DNA of 64,000 nucleotides from Chondrilla cf. caribensis (Eukaryota > Porifera > Demospongiae > Chondrillida > Chondrillidae). The DNA is taken from the NCBI GenBank assembly GCA_964020155.1, contig OZ026553.1, positions 3,641,509 through 3,705,508 of the forward strand, read 5' to 3'. The notes under the pieces were generated by a model. The model had not been told where the DNA came from. It ran no database searches and saw only the letters and a list, made by a program, of their open reading frames with translations. Position 1 is the stretch's first letter; each line of letters begins with the position of its first letter. Both the position numbers and the translations under genes were made by a program. Of this stretch, positions 11,539 through 22,400 are shown one piece after another.

Positions 11539-13990
11539 TCAGGTCTTTTGTGACCAAGGCAGAACAAGGTGAGACAAAAGGAACACGGCGCACCAAACGT
11601 GGCCAACAAAGTACACAGAAGACCATAGTGTCCACATGGCTTCTGCTGTCAGCAACCTGAAGGATGGCGTGTGGTAGCAATAAATATTCCACGATACAAA
11701 CCAGTCAACAAAAGTCCAAAAATAAGATAGAAAGGGTATTCTTAGAGGACTTGTAGCCTTTACAAATGAATCTTGAGCCTGATGCCATATTGATAGGAGC
11801 AAAAAGTGGACATAGTAGCCAGGTTGGAGACCATGCCAGTAAGCTGCTACAACAGCTACTGCAAGCATCCTGTGAACAAGATATACTGAATGAGCATTTC
11901 AGAAGATTAAGTAGGATACACACATTGCCAATTGCAGTATTAGCCACAAGTAATGGTATGCAGCAACCTATAGTTAGTGCTGCATAGCTGGACCCATTCT
12001 TACCTCCAATTCTGAAATTATAGACACTTGGTCCTTACAAAATCCCAATTAGAAGTGAGAATGAGTCCAGCTATGTGAGGCTAGCTGGACCTATGAATAG
12101 CCCATATCTGAGGGTTCAAAGCACCCATGTGGTATATTAATGCACATGTAGAGGTGCACTCCCATGAGAGGAATTATCAGTGAGCAGGTTAGAGGAATGC
12201 AAATGGTGTGTTCTGACTTCACATGCTGCAAGAGGGGATTCTTAAAATGTCTGTGGAGACTCACAGAAGTGTGTGGGTGCATTTCATTACATCACAGAGA
12301 GAGTTGCAAAACAAATAAAGTGAATTCGCAATCGGAGTACACCTACGCATCAGTGAACTCAAGGAAACAGCTGTATGACGATGAACTGACCTGTAATTTT
12401 TCCATGGGAATTGCTTGTATATGTAATAATATATCCAGTACTGTATAGTCATATTCCAGTGCCTAACGCCTTCCTTTGCTGAGGTCATTTTCTCTATTTC
12501 ACTCACACGAAGTTGTTGAATGGTGGAGAAATCTAGCTCGACATTTGGCAAAGTCTGACTTGCTCCACTAATGTTCTTTGTTGGGCCGTGACCACAACGT
12601 GGGTTGGTATTCTTAGGATATGCTCCCAATCCACCCGCAACACACCCTGCTACAGCTATCTGCCAAGCAATGTAAAATCGCAGTCTGTACCACAACAATA
12701 GAGGATGCAGGTATGCGAGGCGGTACAAAACACCCCCTGGGTGATTCTGGAAGCCCTCATCTGAGAGGTACTCTACTGGAAAGTAGTGCTTAGAAATAAC
12801 AAAGACAAAACAGTACAATGGGACATAAGTCAGCTCCTTCAAGGTAGGTGCAATAGTCCCTAAATTTCTCAAGTGTTTGTTTATGATTGTATCTTTAAAG
12901 ATGTGAAATCGGTAGAATGGTCCACTGAAGAACCCGAAGAAACTGAAGGAGTAACTAAGATATGGCAGTAGTGGATATCGCTGCTGAGTGTCTTTTGCAT
13001 CGAAAGCCAATGATGTCATCTAGAAGGTATAGATTAAAGCATGGTTGAAATATCCCCACATATGGTCACACCCAACCACACCCCATGCACCCTTGTACAT
13101 ACACACATTGTATCCACTATTCAACACATCACAGCTGTCCAGATTCAGTTGTGAGCCATGGTCTATGTACACCGATGTACATAACACACAGCATACCCAC
13201 CCTACTCAAATGTACATAACACACACACACACACACCATCCCAACCCACCTAGTATATGTACATATATACCACACAGTATACATACCCACTGTTATATAC
13301 GGTCACAAACACACATAAATACATAATATACTCACCTTTAGGGTCAAAATAAGCTGAGTGGCATTAGTGGGTCCTGTGAACGGTTCAAAACCAAGTAAGT
13401 GCATCGAACGGAAGAAGAGTAGATACCCAAAGTTGAAGGCCATTGAGACAGCTGGGCAGGCTCTACAGAAACGAGAAAAATTGATATTAATAGTATATTG
13501 CTACATTCGAACACTGCATACGTAACATGGGGAAGGTGCGAAAATAATATTAACCACATTGACACCGGATATATCTCGGACACAGAAGAAAGTAACATGA
13601 TACGAACAATGGTCACGGACCGGATAATAAATTAACATTCCGCAAATATCGAGATCCTAATGCCGTAACCATGCGTGAACGTTGTGAAGTTAGTAGTTGC
13701 AATTTTACTTAATAACAAGAATGGATCGGACAAACTGTACACCTCTACACGAACACTTACCGCAAACTTATGAAGCGCACAATGAAATAATTGACTAAAA
13801 TAACCAGGACACAGTGCCAAATCTGCGTTCTCATCCCAACAGCAGCCAACACCAAGCCAACGAGTAAGCAGTAAACATATCTTACTCTCACAGTTTGTTC
13901 AAAATCGTTTCCTCTGACGAATTTGAGAAGGGATCCGAACGGAATGGTGAACAGGATGATCGCGACGTACAGATAATCGTCGTACGCCAT
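11539..13990 (-). CDS. MBOAT7: MBOAT7-like lysophosphatidylinositol acyltransferase, copy B (4 exons)
   Basis: This is the paralogue of copy A, with the same architecture and identical exon lengths (230, 127, 629 and 331 nt). Exons on the minus strand are 13990-13761 (donor GTAAGT), 13462-13336 (GTGAGT), 13019-12391 (GTCAGT) and 11869-11539. It encodes 438 residues with the conserved Asn in WNMTIQYW and the catalytic His in AYWHGLQPGYY, so it should be active in phospholipid remodelling at the ER. Exon 2 encodes the same protein as copy A, with at least one synonymous difference. Exons 1, 3 and 4 carry scattered replacements. The strongest cluster lies directly after the catalytic His, where A reads LHTGYYIYFVVMIIWMQ and B reads LQPGYYVHFLLLSIWHQ. 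Introns differ by small indels and lack the minisatellite found in copy A. Both copies remain fully open, which argues that both are kept as genes. Confidence 0.89.
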
Positions 13991-14443
13991 TTCGTGTCAA
14001 TTTAGTACTTCAACATAGATAGATGGATAATATTAAATACACATAGTATTATACTAATATAAAACCCTTATAGCATTATAATTATAGTATTAAAGTATAC
14101 CCAATTTATACAGGAATACGCACGGCCACCGCAATTAAGAGCGTGGGCAACCTCGATCGGACTCCCCAAACGAACGGAAACAATTACCTACCTCGCTAAC
14201 GCTCGGTAATTATCAGAAAAGGGGTACTTCGTCATTTTTCGTGTTTTTGCGTTTGATTTCAATCGCTAGCGCTATCCCGGAGCATTACGATGACGCAAAA
14301 CATTTTTCCATACGTTGCTTCCTCATTTTTTTTTACAACAACGTGTATCTGATATATAGAAATGAAGACCTGGTAGGAAAATAAAATGAACTAGTAGTAG
14401 TAACGGAATAGAGTGGATTGCTCTGGTACTAGCACCCACGTAC
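13991..14443. promoter_or_regulatory. Upstream region of MBOAT7 copy B
   Basis: About 450 bp between the start codon of copy B and the next candidate exon. The part 14120-14320 is richer in GC and CpG than its surroundings (GAGCGTGGGCAACC, ATCGCTAGCGCTATCCCGG), which would suit a promoter. No TATA box or transcription-factor site can be named with confidence, and this stretch is not shared with copy A. Confidence 0.3.
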
Positions 14444-14646
14444 CTTGTCTTTGATAGATAGGAGATCGATGGATCCATTCACATGAGATGACTGATGGTG
14501 GTAGAGGGATTGTGATCCTCTAAGGCATGTACAAGCTGATTGCAGAAGGCTGAAGGACAGCAAACAGCGCAGCCAGTTCAAGTACCACGAGTAGGGCTGG
14601 GATCTTCTTTCAACAAGCAATGAGGCAATCCTCTCATATGTGAATC
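14444..14646 (-). CDS. Candidate orphan exon, possible retroelement-derived fragment
   Basis: A 203-nt open stretch is bordered on the minus strand by an acceptor (CTGTTTGTTAG) and a strong donor (AAG followed by GTACGT). It encodes about 67 residues, including QPYSWYLNWLRCLLSF and CTCLRGSQS. From memory, a similar W-[LI]-R-C-x-[LI]-S-F-x-L-L motif followed by C-x-RG-[SA] occurs in uncharacterised invertebrate proteins, often beside retroelements; I cannot verify this here. No neighbouring exon was found, so it may be one exon of a gene outside recognition, or a relic. Confidence 0.35.
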
Positions 14647-15220
14647 CTAACAAACAGAACACATACATAGCTATTAAACTATTATTCTTGTTACAGTATT
14701 TTATCGCGTATGTTGTTAATTTGTACTGTTTACTTGTACTAGTGACCCTGTAAAGTAGGCTTTTGTGCTAAGTGGTCCTCCAGCATAATAATTGCATGAA
14801 ATGAAATATTAGATATATTTAGGAAGTGGAGTTACCACTATAACCATAGACCCTATAACATAACACAGCTAGATATATAGCTCATTCACCTCAGCAGACA
14901 TGAACTTTATATTATTCAGCTTCTTTTCTCCCTTCCCTTGCCTTCACCCTTATGTACGTATCTGCCACTGGCTGATGTTGATGTTGATGGCACCTCTTGG
15001 GAGCTTCACATATACTGTCGAGGAGTCCAGACCTCAGATTAGTGGTATTGTACAATTCGCTGTGTTTACCTACAGTGCATAATCTATATTATATAATTCA
15101 GTTCGTTTGTTTGTTTGCTCGTGATTCGGGCAAAACTACTGCACAGGGCACCACAAAACTCTCTTAGGGATTATGAAGTACGATATGGGAAGTGTACTCC
15201 ATGGGTTAAAATTGACTGTC
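14647..15220. other. Intergenic; no supported gene
   Basis: AT-rich sequence with no repeat or coding signal that I can support. Confidence 0.4.
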
Positions 15221-15223
15221 TAA

Positions 15224-15542
15224 CTGTCTATACTGTATGTAGTGTGTGTAGGGTATGCACTGTATGTAGTGTATGTACTGTATGTATATATTGTGTGTAA
15301 CATATGTAAGTATACTGTATGTAATGTGTGTACTGTATGTAGCTGGTATATATACTATATATAGTGTATGTACTGTATGTAGTGTATGTACTGTATACGT
15401 ATGCAGTGTGAACGTACTATGTAGTGTATGTACTGTATGCAGTGTGCACGTGCGTAGTGTATGTACTATATGTAGTGTATGTACTGTATATAGTGTATGT
15501 ACTGTACTGTATGCAGTGTGTGTAGTATATGTACTGTAGGGG
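15224..15542. repeat. Degenerate TATGTAnTG minisatellite
   Basis: About 320 bp of alternating TGTATGTAGTG and TGTATGTACTG words, giving a 9/18-bp periodicity with drift. All six frames across it are low complexity. Confidence 0.85.
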
Positions 15543-15649
15543 ACATATGTGTATGTTCATTAGAAGGTATGCATACTGTATTAGTACATGTACGAATATA
15601 CATACGTGTGTATATATACATACATACATATAGCATTAGATTTTATGAG

Positions 15650-16655
15650 GTAAGACAGATCTAGTTGGGGACGTGAACTAACCTCTGAAAACAATTTATA
15701 TCTCAATAGGTGGCCTGTAAGTCCAGCTACATTTGAAGGTAATATATTTTCCTTATATGGGAGAGTATAGGAGAGAAATGCTAAGCACCTTTTTGCATAC
15801 CTCATAGGGTAGGGGACGTGTCAACTTGATATTTTAGACAGACCGAGCTAGGGGTGTGAACTAACTTCTGAAACAATTCCAATCTCAATAGGTGGCCTGT
15901 AACTCCAGCTATACATTCGAAGGTGCTTAATATATTTTCAATGTATGGGACAGTATGGGAGAGAAAACTTTAAACACCTTTTTGCATAGCTCATGGGAGA
16001 GGGGGCGTGTCAACTTGATATTTTAGACAGATCTAGTCAGAGATGTGAACTAACTTATGAAACAATTCCTATCTCAATAGGTGACCCGTAACTTCAGCTA
16101 CATTCAACAGTACTTAATAGTTATTCAGCGTATGGGAGAGTATAGGAGAGAAAATGCTAAGCACCTTTTTACATAGCTCGTGAGGAAGGGGGCATGTCAA
16201 CTTGATATGTTAGACAGATCTGGTTAGGGGATTGAACTAACTTCTGAAACAATTTCCATCTCAATAGGTGGTCCATAACTCCAGCTACATTCGAAGGTGC
16301 TTAATATATTATCAATGTATGGGAGAGTATAGGAGAGAAAACGCTAATCACCTTTTTGCATACCTCATGGGAGAGGGTGTGTGTCAACTTGATATTTTAG
16401 ACTGATGTATTCGAGGACGTGAAATAATTTATGAAACAATTCCCATCTCAATAGGTGGCTTGTAACTCCAGCTACATTCGAGGGTGCTCAATATATTTTC
16501 AATGTATATTTTCAATGTATGGGGCAGTATAGGAGAGAAAATGCTAAGCACCTTTTTGAATAGCTCATGGGAGAGTGGCATATCAACCTGATATTTTCAC
16601 CAGACCTAGCTGGGGATGTAAACTAACTTATGAATCAATTCCCATCTCACAATTT
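15650..16655 (+). repeat. 187-bp satellite array 1 (~5 monomers)
   Basis: Diverged monomers with the landmarks GAAGGTGCTTAATATATTTT, GAGAGTATAGGAGAGAAAA, GCTAAGCACCTTTTTGCATA, GTGTCAACTTGATATTTTAG, CTTCTGAAACAATTCC and CCAGCTACATTC. This is the outer left edge of the satellite complex, and its monomers differ more from consensus than central ones, as expected at array edges. Confidence 0.93.
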
Positions 16656-16664
16656 CAGATGTAT

Positions 16665-16975
16665 ACAGTTTGAGTTGAGTGCACTAAAGGCCTCGCGGTG
16701 ACAAGCAAAAATGTCAAATTTTATTGCTTGTCACCCCAGCCTCTCCTGTGTGCACGTGATGTATCATGGTTCAAATACAAATGTATGGACACACTCCGGG
16801 AGCTAGTACGGTCCTTCTTATAACAAAATGATGCATTTTGTCTTCAAAATACAATTCTCCCCATTGCCCATATGCCACATATAATAATGCATATATTTTT
16901 GTATGTACATTCAAATATAAGTGTAATACGCCTTGTGGTGACCAAGCAGGTTATTTCACATTCCTTTGCTTTCCA
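16665..16975 (+). repeat. Partial copy of the ~360-bp hairpin repeat
   Basis: Contains GGTGACAAGCAA and its reverse complement TTGCTTGTCACC, then CCTCTCCTGTGTGCAC and GGACACACTCC, matching the tandem family at 28.7-30.0 kb. It directly precedes cassette C1. Confidence 0.85.
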
Positions 16976-17404
16976 GCACATTCACTTCACGAGATGAGTC
17001 TGGATGGTGCAGTGCATGGGTGACTTGCACTAATGTAATTTTGCAATAATTGTTCAGAAGTAACATCTTTAATCCTTTTTATATGTAATCACTGAAACAA
17101 TACAACTATATAATATATTATTTGGATTCACTTATATAAAATTATCCAATTATCTCAAATTGATTGCACACATTGATGCAGTACATGGTGCTAGTGCTGG
17201 TTATATTAAGTAAATCACTCAATATTATCTAATGATTGTATTGTTACATATAGCATGCAATGTCATTTCATTATTATTATAATAATAAATGCACAAACAG
17301 TGTATGTCAAGCATTCAAATTTGTAACTGATAGTATGAATTCAAGGAACATGCTTTACGTACAATATGCTATACATAAGATAGTATGTAATATATAAAAT
17401 TAAT

Positions 17405-18560
17405 ATGCTTCTTTGCAATTGAAGTCCGATAAGTTACACATCTTCCATGTCCTCTCATTCAAACTTGCACCTCTCTCTGCCACACTTTACGCGTGCCCAG
17501 GGCATCCGACGAGGACGGGGAGGTGCTTCATGCCCCGTGGCCAAGGAGAACATGCCACTTGCCACCACGCCTCAGCTGTTGATGTCATCGCACGTGTAGT
17601 CAACATCAAGCCATCGTCCCATGATATAGGGTGGTGGACTGGCTTCTCGGGAGGTCCAGATTTCAGAGCCGTGATCTTTTACGTCTGGCACACCGAGTAT
17701 CACGGACGCCAGTCACCGATGTGGTCCTTTGTGACTTGATAGCTTCATGGGCCCGAAGACCCAAGAATCACGGATTTACCACCAATCCACGAACCAGAAG
17801 ACAGATGAGCTGACTTCACATCGGTAATCATCAGAGTCAGGCCGGCAGGACACACATCAAACAGCGCAGCAGCTTCCTCAACGCGATGACAAGAGACTCC
17901 CCGGTAGGGCCCAAAACCTAAACTAGTGTAGCATGTCTGGACCCTACTATAGCCGCATGCGCATGCTGTGTGCATAGGAGGGTGTGTGCAAGGCGCAGTG
18001 TGTGCATAGTAAAGTGTATGCAGCGTAAAGGTAATATGGCACGGCCTAACTTACGTGTGTGCGCCCGAAGGCAATAATAAAGGAAAAAGGGTGGTGAGCA
18101 GAGAGCCGCGTGGTTCCGACAACATAGCCTTCGCAGGACCTACTTACAGGACCCCTAGGGGAGACTAGCCGACCATGATCCCAGGCACCGCCCGCCTCCG
18201 AAGAGGACGGACGCCCAAACCTCGTCCGAGAACACTCGAGAGACCCGACGACTCACAGGAGACCGGGACGTGTGAACTCCATGCGTGATCTAACAGCGAA
18301 CCGAAGAAGGAGAGGGTAGAACAGCTAACCACGCTTGCGCTCGGGGCACCCCCTCCAATTCGAATCCTCCAGCATCTGCAGCTTCCCCAGCACGGATCTA
18401 CTCACGAAGAAAATGGACGCGACGTGATCTTTTATAGTTCGAGGTTTTGGCGGTTCCCAAACGATGAATATTGATTTGACGGTGCTGTGTGATGTTGTGC
18501 CAGACCCTAGGCGCCGGCAACAGCAGATGCATGACTCTAGCCATGATTGTCACTTTGTCA
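17405..18560. other. GC-rich core of cassette C1, function unknown
   Basis: About 1.15 kb with GC and CpG content far above its neighbours. It holds a plus-strand frame of 108 codons (17413-17739) and a minus-strand frame of 76 codons (17745-17975). I recognise neither as a protein family. On the minus strand there are a TATA-like TATAAAAG (18436-18429) and several GTAAGT/GTGAGT words, but no coherent exon model. The four copies in the window differ at only a handful of positions, so conservation here reflects recent duplication or homogenisation, not proven selection. Confidence 0.5.
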
Positions 18561-18603
18561 CAACATGCTCCGAACACTAAACAAACATCCCATTTCTAAA
18601 TAA

Positions 18604-18712
18604 ACATGCATGTTTCAAACTATAAACAATCATGTTCCAAACTGTAAACATACATGTTTCAAACTTCAAACAATCATGTTCCAAACTGTAAACAAACATG
18701 TTTTCTATGCAT
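18604..18712. repeat. 22-bp minisatellite in cassette C1
   Basis: About 4.5 units of the type CATGTTCCAAACTGTAAACA, each starting CATGTT. C2 and C3 have the same number; C4 (about 55780-55855) has lost about one unit. Confidence 0.9.
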
Positions 18713-18752
18713 GTGTATGGATGTGCATTTGCATATGCTGTTAGATGTGCAT

Positions 18753-18763
18753 GTGCATGTATG

Positions 18764-18842
<79 letters not shown>
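18753..18842. repeat. (TG)n microsatellite of cassette C1 (~90 bp)
   Basis: A pure TG run ending in TGCATGTGTGTGTGCCTGC. It is the shortest of the four homologous TG tracts. Confidence 0.95.
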
Positions 18843-18843
<1 letters not shown>

Positions 18844-19471
18844 ATGTGTGTGTGTGCCTGCTTGCCTGCCTGTCTGCCTGCAATCATGTGTTCCTGAATG
18901 TGTGTGTATGGCACATCTTGCTATCACATGGATACTGGTGGATCTGTGGGGACCAGTAATAAATTTAACATTATCTAGCTATTCACCACCAGCTCCATAG
19001 TAGATGCAGGAGAGTGTACATGCATCAGTATTTGTGTTATTAATTTTCACATGTATACTTGTATATACAATGATGTTTGTAAATGTCTACTATGATGGTA
19101 AACACAATGATATAGCATGCATTTCAACATCACTGACTCCATTTGGTGAATTACCATACATATGTATGCATGATATATGTGTGTGAGTGCATGTATGTGC
19201 ATGTGTGTACATATGGATGCAAGTATGAGTCTGTGCATATATTATTGTGCATGAGCGTGAGTGTGTGTAGTACATACATTATTGGTTATAATCCTATTAT
19301 GTAGCCGGAGTATCATAATTTGTGACAATTCTTTTGGTGCAGTGGACCTCCTGGCAAAGCAGCGTAAAGGAACCTCTTTTTGCAATTGAAGTGGGCCATG
19401 TATGAATCTGCAGCTACAGTGTGACGTACATTCTAATAAATAATTTATATCGGCAATACTTTATTATACCT

Positions 19472-22400
19472 CTAACCCTAACCCGTAACCCCAGCTACAT
19501 TCGGAGGTACTTAATATTATTTCATTGCATGGGAGAGTTAAGGAGAGAAAATGCTAAGCACTTTCTTACATAGCTCATGCGGTAGGGGTCGTGTCAACTT
19601 GATATTTTAGACAGACCTAGCTGGGAATGTGAAATAACTTCTGAAACAATTCGGATCTTCGTAGCTAACCTGTAACCCCATCTACATTCAGAGGTGCTTA
19701 ATTTTTTTCAACGTATGGCAGAGTATAGGAGAGAAAACGCTAAGCACATTTTGCATAGCTCATGGGGTAGGGGACATGTCAACATGATATTTCAGATAGA
19801 CCTAGCTAGGGATGTGAACTACCTTGTGAAACAATTCAAATTTTTGTAGCTAACCCGTAACTCCAGCTACATTGGGAGGTACTAAATATTTTTTCAATGT
19901 ATTGGATAGCATAAGAGAATAAATGTTAAGCACCTTTTTGAATAGCTCATGGGAACGTGGGCGTGTCAACGTGATATTATCACCAGACTAACGAAACAAT
20001 TCCCATCTCTGTAGGTAACCTATAACCCGAGCTACATTCGGATGGGGCTTAATATTTTTTCAATGTATTGGAGAATATAGGAGAGAAAACGCTAAGCAGC
20101 TTTGTGCATAGCTCATGGGTGAGGAGGCATGTCAACTTGATACTTTAGACAGATGTAGTCGGAGACATGACATAACGTCTGAAACAATTTCCATATTAAT
20201 AGGTGGCCCGTAACTCCAGCTACATTCGAAGGTGCTTAATAGTTTTTCATTGTATGGGAGAGTATAGGAGAGAAAACGCTAAGCACCTTTTTGCATAGCT
20301 CATGGGGGAGGTGGGCGTGTCAGCTTGATAATTTAGACAGATCTAGCTGAAGACGTGAACTAACTTCTGAAACAATTCCCATCTTAATAGGTGGTCCGTA
20401 ACTCCAGCTACATTCGAAGGTGCTTAATAATATGTTTTAAATGTATGAAAGAGTATAGGAGAGAAAACGCTATGCACCTTTTGCATAGTTCATGGGGAGG
20501 TGGGCGTGTCAACTTGATATTTTAGACAGACCTAGCTTAAGATGTGAACTAACTTCTGAAACAATTCCCATCTCAATAGCCGGCCTGTAACTCCAGCTAC
20601 ATTCGAAGGTGTTTCATATATTTTCTATGTATGGGAGAGTATATTAGAGAAAACGCTAAGCACCTTTTTGCATAGCTCATGGGGAGGTGGGAGTGTCAAC
20701 TTGATATTTTAGACAGACCTAGCTTAAGATGTGAACTAACTTCTGAAACAATTCCCATCTCATTAGGTGGCACCTAACTCCAGCTACATTCGAAGGTGCT
20801 TATTATGTTTTATATGTATGGGAGAGTATAGGAGAGAAAATGCTCTATAAGCACCTTTCTGCATAGCTCTTGGGGAGGTGGGCGTGTCAACTTGATATTT
20901 TAGACAGACCTAGCTTAAGACATGAACTAACTTCTGAAACAATTCCCACCTCATTAGGTGGCGCCTAACTCCAGCTACATTCGAAGGTGCTTATTATGTT
21001 TTATATGTATGGGAGAGTATAGGAGAGAAAACGCTAAGCACCTTTCTGCATAGCTCTTGGGGAGGTGGGCGTGTCAATGTAATATTTTAGACAGTCCTAG
21101 CTGAAGACGTGAACCAACTTCTGAAACAATTCCCATCTCACTAGGTGGCACCTAACTCCAGCTACATTCGAAGGTGCTTAATATCTTTTATATGTATGGG
21201 AGAGTATAGGAAAGAAAATGCTAAGCACCTTTTTACATAGCTGAAGGGGGAGGTGGGCGTGTCAACTTGATATTTTAGACAGCCCTAGCTGAAGACGTGA
21301 ACTAACTTCTGAAACAATTCCAATCTCATTAGGTGGCACCTAACTCCAGCTACATTCAAAGGTGCTTCATATATTTTTTATGTATGGGAGAGTATAGGAG
21401 AGAAAACACTAAGCACCTTTTGCATAGCTCTTGGGGAGGTGGGTGTGTCAACTTGATATTTTAGACAGACCTATCTGGGGACGTCAACTTACATTCGAAG
21501 CAATTCCCATCTCAAAAGGTGGCCTATAACCCCAGCTACATTCGAAGGTGCTTATTATGTTTTAAATGTATGGGAGAGTATAGGAGAGAAAACGCTAAGC
21601 ACCTTTTTGCATAGCTCATGGGGAAGTGGGTGTGTCAACGTGATATTTTAGACAGACCTAGCTGAAGACGTGAACCAACTTCTGAAACAATTCCCATCTC
21701 AATAGGCGGCCTGTAACTCAAGCTACATTGGAAGGTGCTTAATATATTTTCAATGTATGGGCGAGTATAGGAGAGAAAACGCTAAGCACCTTTTTGCATA
21801 GCTGAAGGGTGAGGGTGTGTGTAAACTTGATATTTTAGGCATGAATAGCTAAAGACATGAACTAACTCATGAATCAATTCCCATCTCATTAGGTGGCCTG
21901 TGACTCTAGCTTCAATTGAAGGTGCTTAATATATTTTCAATGTATGGGCGAGTATAGGAGAGAAAACGCTAAGCACCTTTTTGCATAGCTCATGGGTGAG
22001 GAGGCGTGTCAACGTGATATTTTAGACAGACCTAGCTAGGTACGTAATCTTACTTCTGAAACAATTCCCATCTCAATAGGCGGCCTGTAACTCAAGCTAC
22101 ATTGGAAGGTGCTTAATATATTTTCAATGTATGGGAGAATATAGGAGAGAAAACGCTAAGCACCTTTTTGCATAGCTCATGGGTGAGGAGGCGTGTCAAC
22201 GTGATATTTTAGACAGTCCTAGCTGAAGACATGATCTAACTTCTAAAACAATTCCCATCTCAATAGGTGGCCCGTAACCCCAGCTACATTCGAAGGTGCT
22301 CAATATTTTTTCATTGTATGGGAGGGGATAGGAGAGAAAACGCTAAGCACCTTTTTGCATAGCTCATGGGGGAGGGTGTGTGTCAATGTGATATTTTAGA

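Larger units (their letters stand above)
16976..19471 (+). repeat. Non-satellite cassette, copy C1
   Basis: The order is an AT-rich lead with CATTCACTTCACGAGATGAG, the GC-rich core (17405-18560), a 22-bp minisatellite, a (TG)n tract and an AT-rich tail. Compared with C2-C4 it lacks the first about 540 bp, where the hairpin repeat is joined instead. It also lacks the last about 130 bp before the satellite, where the junction reads CTAACCCTAACCCGTAACC. Confidence 0.9.

Noticed and set aside
18330..18375. tRNA-like B-box (AATTCGAATCCTCC) in the GC-rich core
   Set aside because: It deviates from GGTTCGANTCC, and no matching A-box, anticodon arm or acceptor stem could be built around it.
18405..18436. 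Promoter plus first exon on the minus strand of the GC-rich core (TATAAAAG followed by a GTGAGT donor)
   Set aside because: The donor would fall at about the expected transcription start, leaving almost no exon. The TATA-like word is noted in the feature, but a gene model is not supported.
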